Assembly: GCF_029867415.1 (NCBI RefSeq)
Contig: NC_081185.1
Location: 35,286,766-35,350,765, forward strand
Direction of reading: 5' to 3'
DNA from: Vicia villosa
Lineage: Eukaryota > Streptophyta > Magnoliopsida > Fabales > Fabaceae
Length of the DNA stretch: 64,000 nucleotides
In this document: piece after piece, positions 18,166 to 29,655 of the stretch
Layout: each line of letters starts with the position of its first letter
How positions within the stretch are numbered: the first letter of the stretch is position 1
Position numbers and translations under genes: made by a program
Notes under the pieces: generated by a model
Databases searched by the model: none
The model's input: only the letters and a program-made list of their open reading frames with translations
What the model was told of the DNA's origin: nothing

Positions 18166-21100
18166 TTACGATAGGAATAACAACGGATCCTTGTTAAACT
18201 CGTAAAAGCTACTAATGGGTTGAGTAATTTCTCCAAAAAAAGACCATTTCCACAACAAAGATTTAATCTTCCACAATGTATTATTCACATCCCAAACTTC
18301 ATTCCGGAAGCAAATACCGTTCCTACTAATCCAAAGAATCCACATGGTACCTATCCACACTACACCTAATTTGTTCACCTTAACCTTTTTCTTTTTACAA
18401 AAAGAATACCAATCCATAAAACTAGCTTTGCACTCTTCATCCATTACCCTCCAAGGCTTCCCAATCCAAGAAGAAATATCTCTCCACACCACCTCCACCC
18501 CTTTACATTTTAAAAAAGAGTGATCACGGTTTTCCGGAACGGTATCGCAAAAAACACACCTTAAATTATCCGGTGGTAACACTATACCTCTAACCGATAA
18601 TAAATCCTTGAAAGGAAGTCTATTTACAAAAAACCTCCACCCGAACGTCTTGATTTTGAAAGGGACATCCATCTTCCAACACAAAGTTAAAACTTCATTG
18701 AACTTCTCAAAAGGGCCACACGGAATACGGTTCCTTGCAAACTAGAGATCTCCTTCGCCACCCTAGAAGGCATCTTGTAAAAAGACATAGTGAAAATCGC
18801 AAGGGATCCAAGAATGGATCGCAATAAAGTCAATCTTCCCCCCAAACTAAGAAAACGATTCTTCCAACTTGCAAGACGCTTTTTCATCTTTACCAAGAGA
18901 GGTAACCACGCCTCGTACTTCCTTGGATTACACCCGACAATGATACCAAGAAAAGAAAAAGGAGTGTCTTCCACTTGACAAGAAAGCACAAAAGCGGCCG
19001 CTTCTAAAAAATTACTCGTCACATTAATCCCTATCAACTTACTTTTATGGTAATTGATGCCAAGACCCGAAGCCATCTCGAAAGCCTTCAAAACTATTTT
19101 AATAGCCCCTACTTGATTCCAATTCCCTTCACCTACTATCAAAGTGTCATCCGCAAATTGAAGAATTTCCACCGCACACCTCCCATTAATCTCCATACCC
19201 TTAAAGCGCCCAATGCTTACCGATTTCCTCACAAGGCCCGATAGACCTTCGGCCACAAGAGTGAAAAGAAAAGGAGATAATGGATCGCCTTGTCTTAACC
19301 CTTTCTCCACCCCAAATTCCTTCGTCGGACTACCATTGACCAAAACCGACATGTTGCTATGAAAAACCAACATTTCCATCCACTTCCTCCATTTTTCGCC
19401 GAAACCCATTCCTTTAAGCATGTATCTAAGGAAATTCCATGACACCTTATCATAAGCCTTCTCAAAATCCACCTTGAATAACAAACAACCTCTTCCCTCC
19501 TTCTTCGCATAATCCACCAATTCGTTGGCAATTAACACCCCATCAAGAAGGTTTCTATTTGGGACAAAAGCACTTTGGTTAGAAGAAACAATGGAACTAA
19601 GAACTTTTTTCAATCTCCCCGCTAGAATCTTCGATAACACCTTATACATACATCCAACAAGACAAATAGGTCTATACTCATCCAACGAGATAGGATTATT
19701 AGTCTTCGGAATCAAAGCCAAAAAAGAAGAAGTAATCGCCTTGGAAATAGAGCCGCCGGAATGGAAATAATTGAGAAAATTGATGAAGTCCACCTTGATG
19801 AAACTCCAACATTTCTTTATAAACAAGAAAGAGAAACCATCCGGGCCCTGACTTTTATCTATACCACAACCCTCAATAGCCTCTTTTATCTCCTCCTCTT
19901 GAAAAGGTCTTTCAAGAAAAGAAGCGTCATTAGAACATAAGCTATTAAAAGGAATACCATCTAAGAGGATTCTATCCGAATCTTCTTCCACATATTTATT
20001 AGAGAAATGCTTCCAAACTTCCTCCCTCACCTCTTCCACCTTATCCACCATGCCTCCTTGAGTCGCAATCGGACCTAAATGATTGAGTCTCCTTTTTTCT
20101 TTAACCACTTTATGAAAGAACTTACTATTCGAGTCTCCATCATTAAGCCATCTAAGTCTCGATTTTTGAACAAGCATATTCTCCTTAATCCTCAAATTCA
20201 ACCAAAATCTCTTGTTAGCTTCTTGCCTTTCCAAAAGAGACTCCCCAATTAACTCCTCCGTTGAATCTTCTAACCTAACATCCCCCTCATTTATACCTCT
20301 CACCCCTTCCTCCACTTCCAAATCAATTCTACCAAAAACCGACTTGTTCCACCACTTTAATCTATCTTTAAGCCGAGAAAGTTTTTCTTTTAGAACATAA
20401 TCCCCTCTTCCTTCCACCACTAATTCCTTCCATTCTTTTTCAACAAAAGGAAGAAAAGAACTCAAAGAAAACCATTCATTATTGAATTTGAATGGTTTAG
20501 GACCCCAATTAGATTTATCCGCCACAAGCCACACCGGACTATGATCCGAAATATCTCGATTTCCAATTAATTGACCAACCACACCCCAACAATTAATAGC
20601 ATTATGAGACAAAAGAAATCGATCTATCCTACTCATAGACCTTCCATCACCACTATACCAAGAGAATTTTTTACCTTTGCAAGGGACATCCACCAAGCCG
20701 CTATCGTCAATGAATTTGGAAAAAAGTTCCGAGCCCGAATCCATCTCCCTCACCGACCTACCTTTCCTTTCATGAGAGTTTTTTGTAGCATTAAAATCTC
20801 CTCCCAATATCCATTCACCATCCGAGAAGGTGTTCTTCAAACTAAGAATTTTTTCCCAAAGCACCTTCTTCTTATGAAGCACACAAGAAGAATAAATGTT
20901 CACAACATAAAAAAATTTCTCCTTCCAAAGCACCTTTATCCCTAAAAACCCCTCTCCTTTAAAGCTATGAATCACCTCCATCCTATCCTTCCTCCAAAAA
21001 GTAATAATCCCTCCCGATCTCCCGATAGAATTAGAGAAAGAAAAACCAACATCCATATTACTCCACATATCCCTCGCCATGTAATCCTCCATTAAAGTAA

Positions 21101-21215
21101 TTTTAGTTTCTTGAATCATGAAAATGTCCGCGTCACCCTTCTTGATAATATTACTAATCCTTCTCCTCTTTAGAGAATTCCCTCCTCCCCTAATGTTAAA
21201 AGATCCGATTATCAT
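18166..21215 (-). pseudogene. LINE ORF2 (endonuclease, RT, zinc finger), deleted and frameshifted
   Basis: The first frame, 21215-18687 (842 codons), has an APE-type endonuclease (Asn7, Glu36, GGDFNA around 138-143, SRIDRF around 195, SDHSP around 223) and a complete RT core (SQGPDGF about 455, NQSAFVPNRN about 546, KVDFEKAYD about 581, GLRQGDPLSP about 639, QFADDT about 686). It then shifts frame after KEISSLQ and continues at 18684-18166 (172 codons) with the zf-RVT region (CWKMDVPFKIKTFGWRFF, CVFCDTVPENRDHSFLKC). Compared with the LINE at 24474-27443, about 250 residues between these parts are missing. The start ATG at 21215 overlaps the ORF1 stop. Confidence 0.9.
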
Positions 21216-23275
21216 TATAACGGTGTAGATAACTCCTTCCTTGATTCATTAACTAAATTTACTTCAAGATCCAATACTCCTCTCCTCTTGGTGGTACAAA
21301 AACGATCTTTTAAATTACTCAACCCCAAGTCTTCGAAACCCTCCTTCAAATTGCCTTCCACTCCTTTACTAACCACATCCCATTGTTTGGAATTGTTTTT
21401 CCCGATCAAAACACACTCCGCTAGATTTCCATAGCATGTCCCCACCGCTTCATCTTGGTTAGTCTCCGCCCCCACTTGAGAAAAATCATCTGACAGCAAA
21501 GAAATCCCTCCCCTATTCTTCTTAGAAACAGCCCCATTTGTATTCTTGGACTCCCTGCTTTTACCATTCTTCCTTCTCTTCATGCAACTGGCAGCCCCTA
21601 GTTCCAAAAGTTTTTTAAATTTCACACTTTTGGGACAGGACACAAACTTCTTAGAATCTATACCAGCCCCTGGAAATTTCTTTCTGCAAGTCACCGCCCC
21701 ACCAACTGGAGGATCTGGAAAAACCGCCTCGCCTGCCTCCTTACTCGCTTCCGTCCCTTTCGATGTCTCAGCCTCAGCCGGCAAAACTGAACTGCCTATT
21801 CCACCCTTAGCCAATTGATCAACAGATCTCACGGCTTCATCAAAACAACCTATCGAAGACCTGCCAACAGTGTTAGGGACAAAAGAACCCCCAGAATCTC
21901 CAGCCACCGAAACCTCTTTCAACCCAGATTTCCCTCCCTCTACCACTGCAGATTTCCGAACCAATATCGGGTCTACCTCCCTTAACACAGTTGAGAAAGT
22001 TTCTATGCTATCAACCGACTCCTCCTCCACGTCTACAAACTCTTCCGACCACACACCTTCGGAACTAATAGAGTCTGAAGAAGCGGAAACATTAGATAGG
22101 TTGCTATGAATACCTGAACCTTTGGAGGGTCGAAAAGATTCCAATTGGACCGCCAGGGTAGTCACTCTATTATCGATTGATACCTCCACATGCTCCGGGA
22201 AAACCACGCCAACATTCACCATCACTTGAATCCTTGCCATCTCCATAGAAGAACGAGTCGCAGTAGCTTCGTCCATGCAAACCAGTGAGCCCCATTCTTT
22301 GGCCAGAGATTGAAAGAAATCGGAATTCCAAGCCACCACCGGAACTCCCCAAATCCGAATCCAAACCGTTCTGAAATGGTCAATGATGTCTTCCTTCCAC
22401 TCAGATACATCAGAAAACCAATCCTGCCACCATTCCTTACCCTCCTTTATAAAATCCCCCAAAGCTCCCTCCTCCCTCTCTTCCAGTAAGCACTTGGTAG
22501 CCCCAATCGGAATAGCTTTTATAGCAAAAAAACCAGATCTTTCCATCCTCTGTTCTATTCCCCCGCCTGAACCCGGAACACGCAGCGTTGCCACCAAAGA
22601 CTTAGATAACCTATCTCTATCTTCTGCTTTAGAGGAGAAAGCAAAAAGAACTTTTGAATTCACCTCCTTGACCACACCGGCGTAATCCTCTGCCACGACG
22701 TCCGCGAATGAACGAAAGTCCCTATTTTGAGGAATGAACCCCCTAGAGAACCCCTGTCTCCGATAACCCTGGCCTTCCTGGTTATGCAAATGAACCTCCT
22801 CCTTCCTCCACTTGCCTCGCGGTAGAAACCCATCCCTGTTCCTCGAAAACCTGGGCACATTGGCATGAATCTTGACCCCATCGAACATCACATTGTCGAC
22901 TTTCACCGCCAACAAACGCGCATCCGTTACTGCTGCAAATCTGGCAAAACCAAACCTTTTGCCTGCCTTGTTCCTTCTAGGTGAAACTGCCACCTCTGCA
23001 ATCTCCCCTATGCACCCAAAAACCTGAAACAGATCCTTTGCCTCGCATCTATCAGGAAAATGAGACACGAAAATCGACTCAAGCTTAGCTCCTTCCTTCG
23101 CCTTTCCCTTTGAGAATACGTCCCAAGTAGGAACCCAAGATCTGAAGTGTTTCTTCCTAACGTTGTGCCATTTCCCCTCCAAAGAAGAACCGATACCAGC
23201 CATGACCAACACCCTCCCGCCAGAGATCCGGAGAAGAAAGCGGAAACTAAGATCTCGAAAATAGCCCCTCGACAA
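21215..23275 (-). CDS. LINE ORF1 with RRM domain, 686 aa
   Basis: An intact open frame. An RNA-recognition motif lies at about residues 67-143 with RNP2-like IFVSHF (68-73) and RNP1-like KRFGFARF (106-113). A tryptophan-rich DUF4283-like region follows (about 275-390, with DHFRTVWIRIWGVP). The C-terminal third is Ser/Glu/Lys-rich and low in order. No CCHC knuckle is visible, unlike the more common plant L1 ORF1. RRM-type ORF1 proteins are known in some plant L1 families such as the BNR group of beet; role: binding the element RNA in the RNP. Met25 (MAGIGSSLEGKW) is an alternative start. The stop TAA shares its final A with the ATG of ORF2 (TAATG). Confidence 0.88.
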   Translation of the reverse strand: MSRGYFRDLSFRFLLRISGGRVLVMAGIGSSLEGKWHNVRKKHFRSWVPTWDVFSKGKAKEGAKLESIFVSHFPDRCEAKDLFQVFGCIGEIAEVAVSPRRNKAGKRFGFARFAAVTDARLLAVKVDNVMFDGVKIHANVPRFSRNRDGFLPRGKWRKEEVHLHNQEGQGYRRQGFSRGFIPQNRDFRSFADVVAEDYAGVVKEVNSKVLFAFSSKAEDRDRLSKSLVATLRVPGSGGGIEQRMERSGFFAIKAIPIGATKCLLEEREEGALGDFIKEGKEWWQDWFSDVSEWKEDIIDHFRTVWIRIWGVPVVAWNSDFFQSLAKEWGSLVCMDEATATRSSMEMARIQVMVNVGVVFPEHVEVSIDNRVTTLAVQLESFRPSKGSGIHSNLSNVSASSDSISSEGVWSEEFVDVEEESVDSIETFSTVLREVDPILVRKSAVVEGGKSGLKEVSVAGDSGGSFVPNTVGRSSIGCFDEAVRSVDQLAKGGIGSSVLPAEAETSKGTEASKEAGEAVFPDPPVGGAVTCRKKFPGAGIDSKKFVSCPKSVKFKKLLELGAASCMKRRKNGKSRESKNTNGAVSKKNRGGISLLSDDFSQVGAETNQDEAVGTCYGNLAECVLIGKNNSKQWDVVSKGVEGNLKEGFEDLGLSNLKDRFCTTKRRGVLDLEVNLVNESRKELSTPL

Positions 23276-23442
23276 GGTCCCTGTTCCTAAGAACAGGAAT
23301 TTAAACCGAAGACGAAGAGATAAAGAAATCCTAGTTAACAGCCCCCAAAACCGAACCCTAACAGGACGCGCCGGAGAGAAGAAGAGAGTCGCCGGAAATC
23401 GTCATCACTTGCATTTCAAAATTTTTTTTTTTTTTTAATAGT

Positions 23443-24395
23443 GTTTTTCTAAAATGCTATTGAAATATGCATTTTGTGTGTGTTTTTATTTGATTTTATA
23501 AAAAAGTACCGGTTCTAGGTGAATATGATACAAATGCACAGGCTTATACTAGATTGCTTATAAAGTTTGATTTAAATGAAAAAAGGGACACCCGATTTTA
23601 TAAAAAAACTTGATGTACTTTGATGAATTTACTGAGCCCTAACAAGGAACATACATGAATAAATGATCCAAACCAATTGTCCAATATTGGTTGAGCATCC
23701 AACATGGGGTGATGGCTCACCCTAAACAACAGCATCAGGTCAATCAAAATCGAGTTACATATTGGGATTGAAACACCAGATATAGCTCCTTCGCATACTA
23801 CACGTGGTTGATGAGGTGTCAAAACAGTAACCAGCTGAAGGAATGGTTCAAGAATACCTTAATTTCAAGAAGAACAATACTCTCCAGTTTGAAAGTTTGA
23901 CTTCTATCATTTATATTATAAATATATTTATAATATAAAAAAATTAGCTGTTCTAAAAATCTCTCATCTACTATTTCTTCTTATTTTGCCACCTCATTAA
24001 ATTGAGGATAATTTGTGTCTAAAATTTACTTTTTCCAACCAATGATATCACTTTATTCTATTTCAACTACATGTTTATTCTATTATGCCTTTATTTGTCA
24101 AGTTTGAATCAATTGATGATGTCATCTAATTCAATTACAATTTTTTCTTTTCTTTGATATTACTTTTTCTTACCTTTACTTTATTCTATATCACTATTCT
24201 TTCTCTCTCTTCTATCTAACAAAAAAACTCAATATCTCTTCATTTCATCTCTTTATTTCATCAAATTAAAACTTAATAACATTTAATTATAAAATTAAAA
24301 CTTAATAACATTTAATTATAGAATTAAATATGTTTTTAGTCTTTTAAATATAACAATTTTTTCATCTCTAAATATATTTTTAATAATATAGATTA
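23443..24395. other. Noncoding AT-rich sequence between two LINEs
   Basis: 23443-23520 looks like the continuation of the CACTA-like sequence. A minus-strand frame at 23598-23822 (74 codons) matches nothing I recognise. The remainder is AT-rich with an imperfect 27-bp direct repeat (ATTAAAACTTAATAACATTT near 24265 and 24296). Confidence 0.5.
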
Positions 24396-27365
24396 TTTTT
24401 TTTTTAATAAGCAATTGATTAAAGGAAGTGCACTAGGGGTGCAACCCTTACAAAAAGATCCGAAAAAAACGGATCAAAGGCCAATTAAGGGAGCCTTGTA
24501 CCATTCGTAAAAACCGCCATTAACCTTATGTTTGTTTACAGATAGCCACCTCCAAGAGGAAAAAATAATGTTGTTATACACCCATTCAAAACTAAACCTC
24601 TTATCATCAAACACCATGGTGTTTCTCATGCACCAAAGGCTCCAAGTTGTTGCTATCCACACTGATAAGAGCTTTTCTTGGATTCTAGATCTCCTAACCT
24701 TCACTATGATGGAGCCAAAATTCTGGAACTCAGCAAAAGATAACCACGAAGCAGCCCCCACCCACTCAAACACTTTGCACCAAATAGAAAGAGCCACCGG
24801 ACACTCGAAAAAGAGATGGTTTATCGTCTCCAAATGGTTTTCACAAAACAGGCACGCATTAGAATGGAGATTATTTACGCCCCTGCGTAAAAGCTGCTCT
24901 TTCACCGGAAGTTTCCCTGTTATGATCCTCCACGAAAAAACCTGCATCCGAATTGGAATTTTCAGATTCCACACAACTTTGAGACAACCTATGGTGATGG
25001 CGTTCCAAGCTGGTTCTTTCGCGGCTTCCACTTGCTGAGAGACCGACTGCACCGAAAAAACTCCACCTTCATTCAAGTTCCACAGGAACTCATCATCGAA
25101 CTCTGCCTCCATCATCACCTGCTGCAACTTCGACTTTAAAACCCTCCACTGATTATGAACCGGATTCCTGCCATGACCAACCCGAGGCTGATCCTCATCA
25201 ACAGCCGTCTGTCCAGAAGAAAGTTCCTGCAGTAATTCAGCAATGGAAGGGAACAGCACCTGAGTGTTCCAAATTTGATCAGCTCCCCTAGCCTGAAAAA
25301 ATTCAGCCACCGAAACAAGTTTGTTGGTTGAAGCATCATACAAATCTTGAAAGGAAAACCGATTTGTTTGATTTCCCAACCAGTAGCTGTCCCAGAACAT
25401 AGTATTTATACCATTTCTCACCCTACTGTGAACGAAACTACTAAAGCTTTCTTCCAATCCTCCTATGCTCACCTTGTTGGACATAATATCTCTCCACCAC
25501 ATAGAGTCGGACTTAGATAAAATATCTCCGTTAATCGCTTGCACCTTTAGTTTTGGATTAGAGTATCGAAGATCGATGAAACGCCTCCAAATAACTTCCC
25601 TCTCCGTAAGAATTCGCCATCTCCATTTGAGGAGCAACGCTTTGTTCATGTCGCTCACATCCCTAGTCCCCAAACCTCCTTTATCCTTCGGTTTACACAC
25701 CACCTCCCATTTAACCCAATGGATACTCCTTTTATTCGCATCACCGCTCCACAAAAAATTACTTTGAATCTCTCTTATCTCTTGTATGATTTTCCTCGGC
25801 GCTTTAAAAAAGGATAAAGTGAAAATTGGGATAGCGTTAAGAACCGAGTTAATAAGAGTCAACCTTCCTCCAATCGATAGATTCCTCCCTTTCCAAGAAG
25901 ATAATCTATTCTTGATTTGATGAATGAGATCTTTCCAAGACTTTCTTCTTCTAGGATCGACCCCCACCAAGATTCCAAGGAATTTGAAAGGGAGCACACC
26001 TTGCTTACAAGAAAGAAACGTAGTTGCCGAGTGCATGATCCAATCACTCACATTGATTCCTAAAACGTTACTTTTGTTGAAGTTGATTTTCAGCCCCGAC
26101 ACTAGTTCAAAGGCTCTCAAGATCACCTTCAAGCTCCATAGATTGTCACTAGTCGGCTCCCCTAGGATGATCGTATCGTCCGCGAATTGAAGTATATCCA
26201 CTACGTCCTCCTCCGATTCTCCGAATCTAAAAGGCCTAAAATCCCCCACTTCCTCCGATTTTTTCACAATAGAGGTTAATCCTTCCATAACCAAAACGAA
26301 AAGAAAAGGCGACAAAGGATCTCCTTGCCTTAAACCTCTTTGAACCGGAAATTCTTTTGTTGCACTTCCGTTGACCAAGATAGAAAAATGGCTCGAGAAC
26401 ACGCAAGCTTCCATCCAAGACAACCATTTCTTACCAAACCCCATGCTTTTCAAGACAAATCTTAGGTAATTCCACGAAACGGAATCATAGGCTTTCTCGA
26501 AGTCGACCTTTAACATCAAACAACTATTCTTCTTTCTCTTCGACCAATCCACTATCTCGTTTACCAAAAGCACCCCGTCCATCATGTTTCTATTAGGAAC
26601 AAAAGCGGTTTGATTTGGAGAGACTAACTTGCCAATCACTCCCTTTAATCTATTTGCTAAAATCTTGGCCAGAATCTTGTAAATACTCCCAACCAAGCAA
26701 ATGGGGCGGTATTCGGAAAGCTCCTGAGGGTTTTTGTTTTTCGGAATCAATGTTAAAAAAGAAGACGTAATGGATTTCACAAGCTTTCCTTTGGAATGAA
26801 AATCATTGCATAAGTCCATCAAGTCTCCTTTAATAAGAGGCCAAAAACTCTTGAAAAACTCTAACGAGAAACCGTCCGGCCCCGGGCTTTTATTACCGTC
26901 GCACGACCAAATAGCCTCCTTTACTTCTTCTACCGAAAACGAACTTTCAATCTCCAACAAATCATGTGGCTGCAACTTTCTAAAAGAGTTACTTTGCATC
27001 TCCGGCCTACTTTGAACATCCTCCGAGAAAAAGGCCCTAAAATGATCGAAGACAAATTCCTTTATCTCCGAGGCTTCTTCTGTACTTCCTTTGTCAGTTC
27101 TAATCGTGCACAAGTTGTTTCTCCTCCTTCTCTCCCTTAAAGAGTTATGAAAGAACCTTGAATTTCCATCACCATCCGCAAGCCACATTTGTCTCGATTT
27201 GATACGAAAAAGGCTTTCTTTTCTGTTGAGGTTGAGCCAAAAATCCGCCAAAGATTTGGATCTTTTGACCACCTCCTCTTCCGGTGCTTTACCTGCAAAA
27301 AGAACAAACGTGTTATCTAAAAAATTCATTTCTTCCCCGGCCTTCTCAATGTTGAGATCGATCAT
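24396..27365 (-). mobile_element. 5'-truncated L1-type LINE
   Basis: The minus-strand element ends in a poly-A tail (poly-T 24396-24405 on plus) and is cut at its 5' side near 27365, inside the linker between endonuclease and RT. No clear target-site duplication is seen, so the left boundary may have been rearranged. It differs in sequence from the LINE at 18-23 kb. Confidence 0.85.
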
Positions 27366-27443
27366 AAATACTATTGGCTGTTTGGATGGGGTTTGTGTAG
27401 TGGGTACGAGTTGGGGATATATGAAAAGTGATTTTTGTGTCAA
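24474..27443 (-). pseudogene. LINE ORF2 lacking endonuclease, 989-codon open frame
   Basis: The frame is open throughout, but the first about 28 codons come from the neighbouring LTR sequence, not the LINE. RT is complete: SPGPDGFSLEFF (about 186), LIPKNKNPQELSEYRPI (about 232), NQTAFVPNRN (about 277), KVDFEKAYD (about 312), GLRQGDPLSP (about 370), QFADDT (about 419). The C-terminus has the zf-RVT region (KIPIRMQVFSWRIITGKLP, CLFCENHLETINHLFFEC). The APE endonuclease is absent because of 5' truncation, a normal outcome of LINE insertion. The long open frame suggests a recent event. Confidence 0.87.
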
Positions 27444-28165
27444 AAATGATGAAAAATGCTTATGTTAAGTAAGCAATCAATTGTCATTATAGTGCAATCG
27501 ATTGCATTGTTAAAAATTAGCGAAAAAATGCTTTTGTATAGGGTGCAATCGATTGTTGTCTGGATGCAATCGATTGCACAGTGCTGAAATAACATTTTTG
27601 TAAAATTTCAAAAAAATCATAACTTTTGAACCGTAAGTCCGTTTAGAAAGTTATTGCAATAACCTTTTTACTAAAGATAGATTGGTTGGAATTAGATGAT
27701 TTAATCCAGGTGTGATTGTGAGAAATGACATGTATTTATGTATGTGTATGTCATGAATCAATGTTATATGTGAATAACATATATTGATATTTTTTACCTT
27801 GTGTTAATTATGATGTATGGAATTGATGAATGTTATGTGAATGCATTGTTGGTGATGTATGTATGTGGTGGTGGATGATTCGATGTGTTTGAATTATTGT
27901 GATATGCTTGCATGATTAAGATTGAGAGATGATCTTAATTGCATATGTTGTTGGTATTGTTGCACATGCATTCATGGGGAATCTTATTAATCCGGTTGGT
28001 TGCTTTGATCCTTGTGTGGAAATAGAAGTGTGGCTTTGTTCCTATGTGGATCGGAAGCGGTGGACTATATGTTCATATTGGTGGCTTTGGTCTTGTCTGG
28101 ATCGGAAGCGTGGCCGTGGTTCTTGAATATGGAATTCGGAGTAAGTGAGCTCGATGTTCACATTG
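27366..28165 (+). repeat. Tekay-like LTR, left part (5' end lost)
   Basis: Plus-strand LTR of the same family as 889-3550: the shared stretch AACTTTTGAACCGTAAGTCCG (27622 on) matches the LTR1 stretch with ATCCGTA. Its first about 0.9 kb is missing at the LINE junction. It is interrupted after CATTG (28161-28165) by the Ogre element and resumes at 40379. A tandem 50-bp-scale repeat around GGATCGGAAGC (28049 and 28099) is present. Confidence 0.75.
27474..27578. repeat. Four CAATCGATTG palindromes in the Tekay LTR
   Basis: CAATCAATTG (27474-27483, one mismatch pair), TGCAATCGATTGCA (27493-27506), CAATCGATTG (27546-27555) and TGCAATCGATTGCA (27565-27578). The last three are perfect palindromes. 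Confidence 0.92.
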
Positions 28166-28894
28166 TGTCATACCCCAAAATTTGCCCACAGTATTTCTCT
28201 TATTCAAGCTTCAAGTCCATATGCAAAAGCTCATAGACACACTCTCCCATACAAGGCCCTGAACCAGGATTTAGGTCAGGCAAAAGAAAATCATTGAATC
28301 AATGGCGCCTAGGCATCCCAGGCCTTCATTTCATTATTTCTATTATTTTTATTATATTATTATTTTTTATATTGGGTTTTTTGTTTATAAAAATTCAATT
28401 TAAAAATAAATAATTGGTGAAAATAATCAAAGATTTAATTGGGATTATGCTTCTATTAAAGATTGAGAAATTTTTTTTTTTTAAAGTCAATCAAGTGGAA
28501 ACATGGGGATCAATTTGAGTAATTTGAAAATATGTGACTATTGGGCCTATCATTTAGATTCTAAGAAGGCCCATGACTTTAAGAGAAGTCCCTAATTCCA
28601 CCTTTTATTTTTATGAATTTATTAATATTTATTTGAATTCTATTTCATTTAAAATATTAAATAAATCATAAAAAGAATATAATTATGATAATTGAATTAA
28701 AATACAATATTCATTTAGTTTCTTTTAGAAACCAAATCAGATTTTTGAGGACAGGAAATCGTGTGGATGATTGGTGGCTTGATTGGCATGATTGAAACCA
28801 AAATAGAAGTTTATTATACCTCTTCCAAAAATCAAATCTTCATGATCCAAATCACAGAGATTGAAATTATAATTCCTGACCTAATGCAATGCTG

Positions 28895-28902
28895 TATATA
28901 TA
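28895..28902 (+). promoter_or_regulatory. Probable TATA box of the Ogre 5' LTR
   Basis: TATATATA in a GC-flanked context (TGTATATATACGC), about 730 bp into the LTR, repeated in the 3' LTR at 37720-37727. Transcription would start about 30 bp downstream. Confidence 0.5.
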
Positions 28903-29570
28903 CGCAACAATTCTATGCTTATGGGGGATTCTTTTGGCTGCAAATGAACCCTGCCGAAAAAAAACGGTGAACAAAGTTGTGATAGCAGATCAAGTTAGGG
29001 GTCGATTCAAGGCAAACAAAGCATCATAACACGTTCCTTAAATCTTTCTGATCGAAAACCAATCCTCACAGATCAACAAAACGCGTAGAAACTCGACCCC
29101 TTCAATCACGGTTTGCCCAATTTATTTCAAAACTTAATTCTGCGAATTCATTCATGATAAACATAATTTGATGGCATATCTATGTTTATAACCATGTTTT
29201 CGAACTGTTTGAATCGTTAATTGCTAGCTTTTGTACAGAAATCAAGATGTGCCATGGCTAGGGTTCATCTTCGTGATTTTGGGGAAGTAGAGTTCCACAC
29301 GATTTTAGACCGAATTAATGCCTCCACTGGATTCGTGAGATTGTATACTGTTGATATATGCTATTGTTTGGTGTTATTTGATGTTCATATGCAGGTTTTA
29401 TGAAGGAGGGTCTATAGCCACGAAGAGAAACCGTGGCTGAATGTGTCTGGTTTTTGCATAAATCCCACGAAGAAGAAGAAGGGATCTGGGCGCCTCTTTT
29501 TTAAATTTCATTAACGTCCTTTTATGGTTTATATAAATTCGGTTCCAGGTTAATATCAACCAGAGACATA

Positions 29571-29655
29571 TGGCTCAGTGGCAAAAGGTTGCGTCCAAGG
29601 TTCTTCGTGTGCAAGGGCAGGGGTTCGATCCCTGCCTCTTGCAGATTGGTTTTTT
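29571..29655 (+). promoter_or_regulatory. tRNA/SINE-like A box, B box and T-run inside the Ogre LTR
   Basis: TGGCTCAGTGG (29571-29581) matches the pol III A-box consensus TRGCNNAGYGG, and GGTTCGATCCC (29622-29632) matches the B-box GGTTCGANNCC. The T-arm-like stem GGCAGGG/CCCTGCC closes the loop GTTCGAT. A run of six T follows at 29650-29655, a pol III terminator. No complete cloverleaf is found, so it is SINE- or tRNA-derived at most. The same block is at 38396-38480 in the 3' LTR. Confidence 0.6.

Larger units (their letters stand above)
18038..23442 (-). mobile_element. L1-type LINE, nearly full length
   Basis: The minus-strand element runs from a GC-richer 5' UTR near 23410 to a poly-A tail (poly-T at about 18049-18056 on plus). 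TTTTTAATAGT occurs at 18038-18048 and 23432-23442 and is the probable target-site duplication. It contains ORF1 and ORF2 in the usual order. ORF2 is damaged by an internal deletion with frameshift, so the copy cannot move by itself. Confidence 0.88.

Noticed and set aside
19295..22881. Long plus- and minus-strand frames overlapping the LINE ORFs
   Set aside because: They are shadow frames of ORF1 and ORF2 without domain matches.
23598..23822. Minus-strand 74-codon frame as an exon of a host gene
   Set aside because: No family resemblance, no convincing splice context or neighbouring exons.
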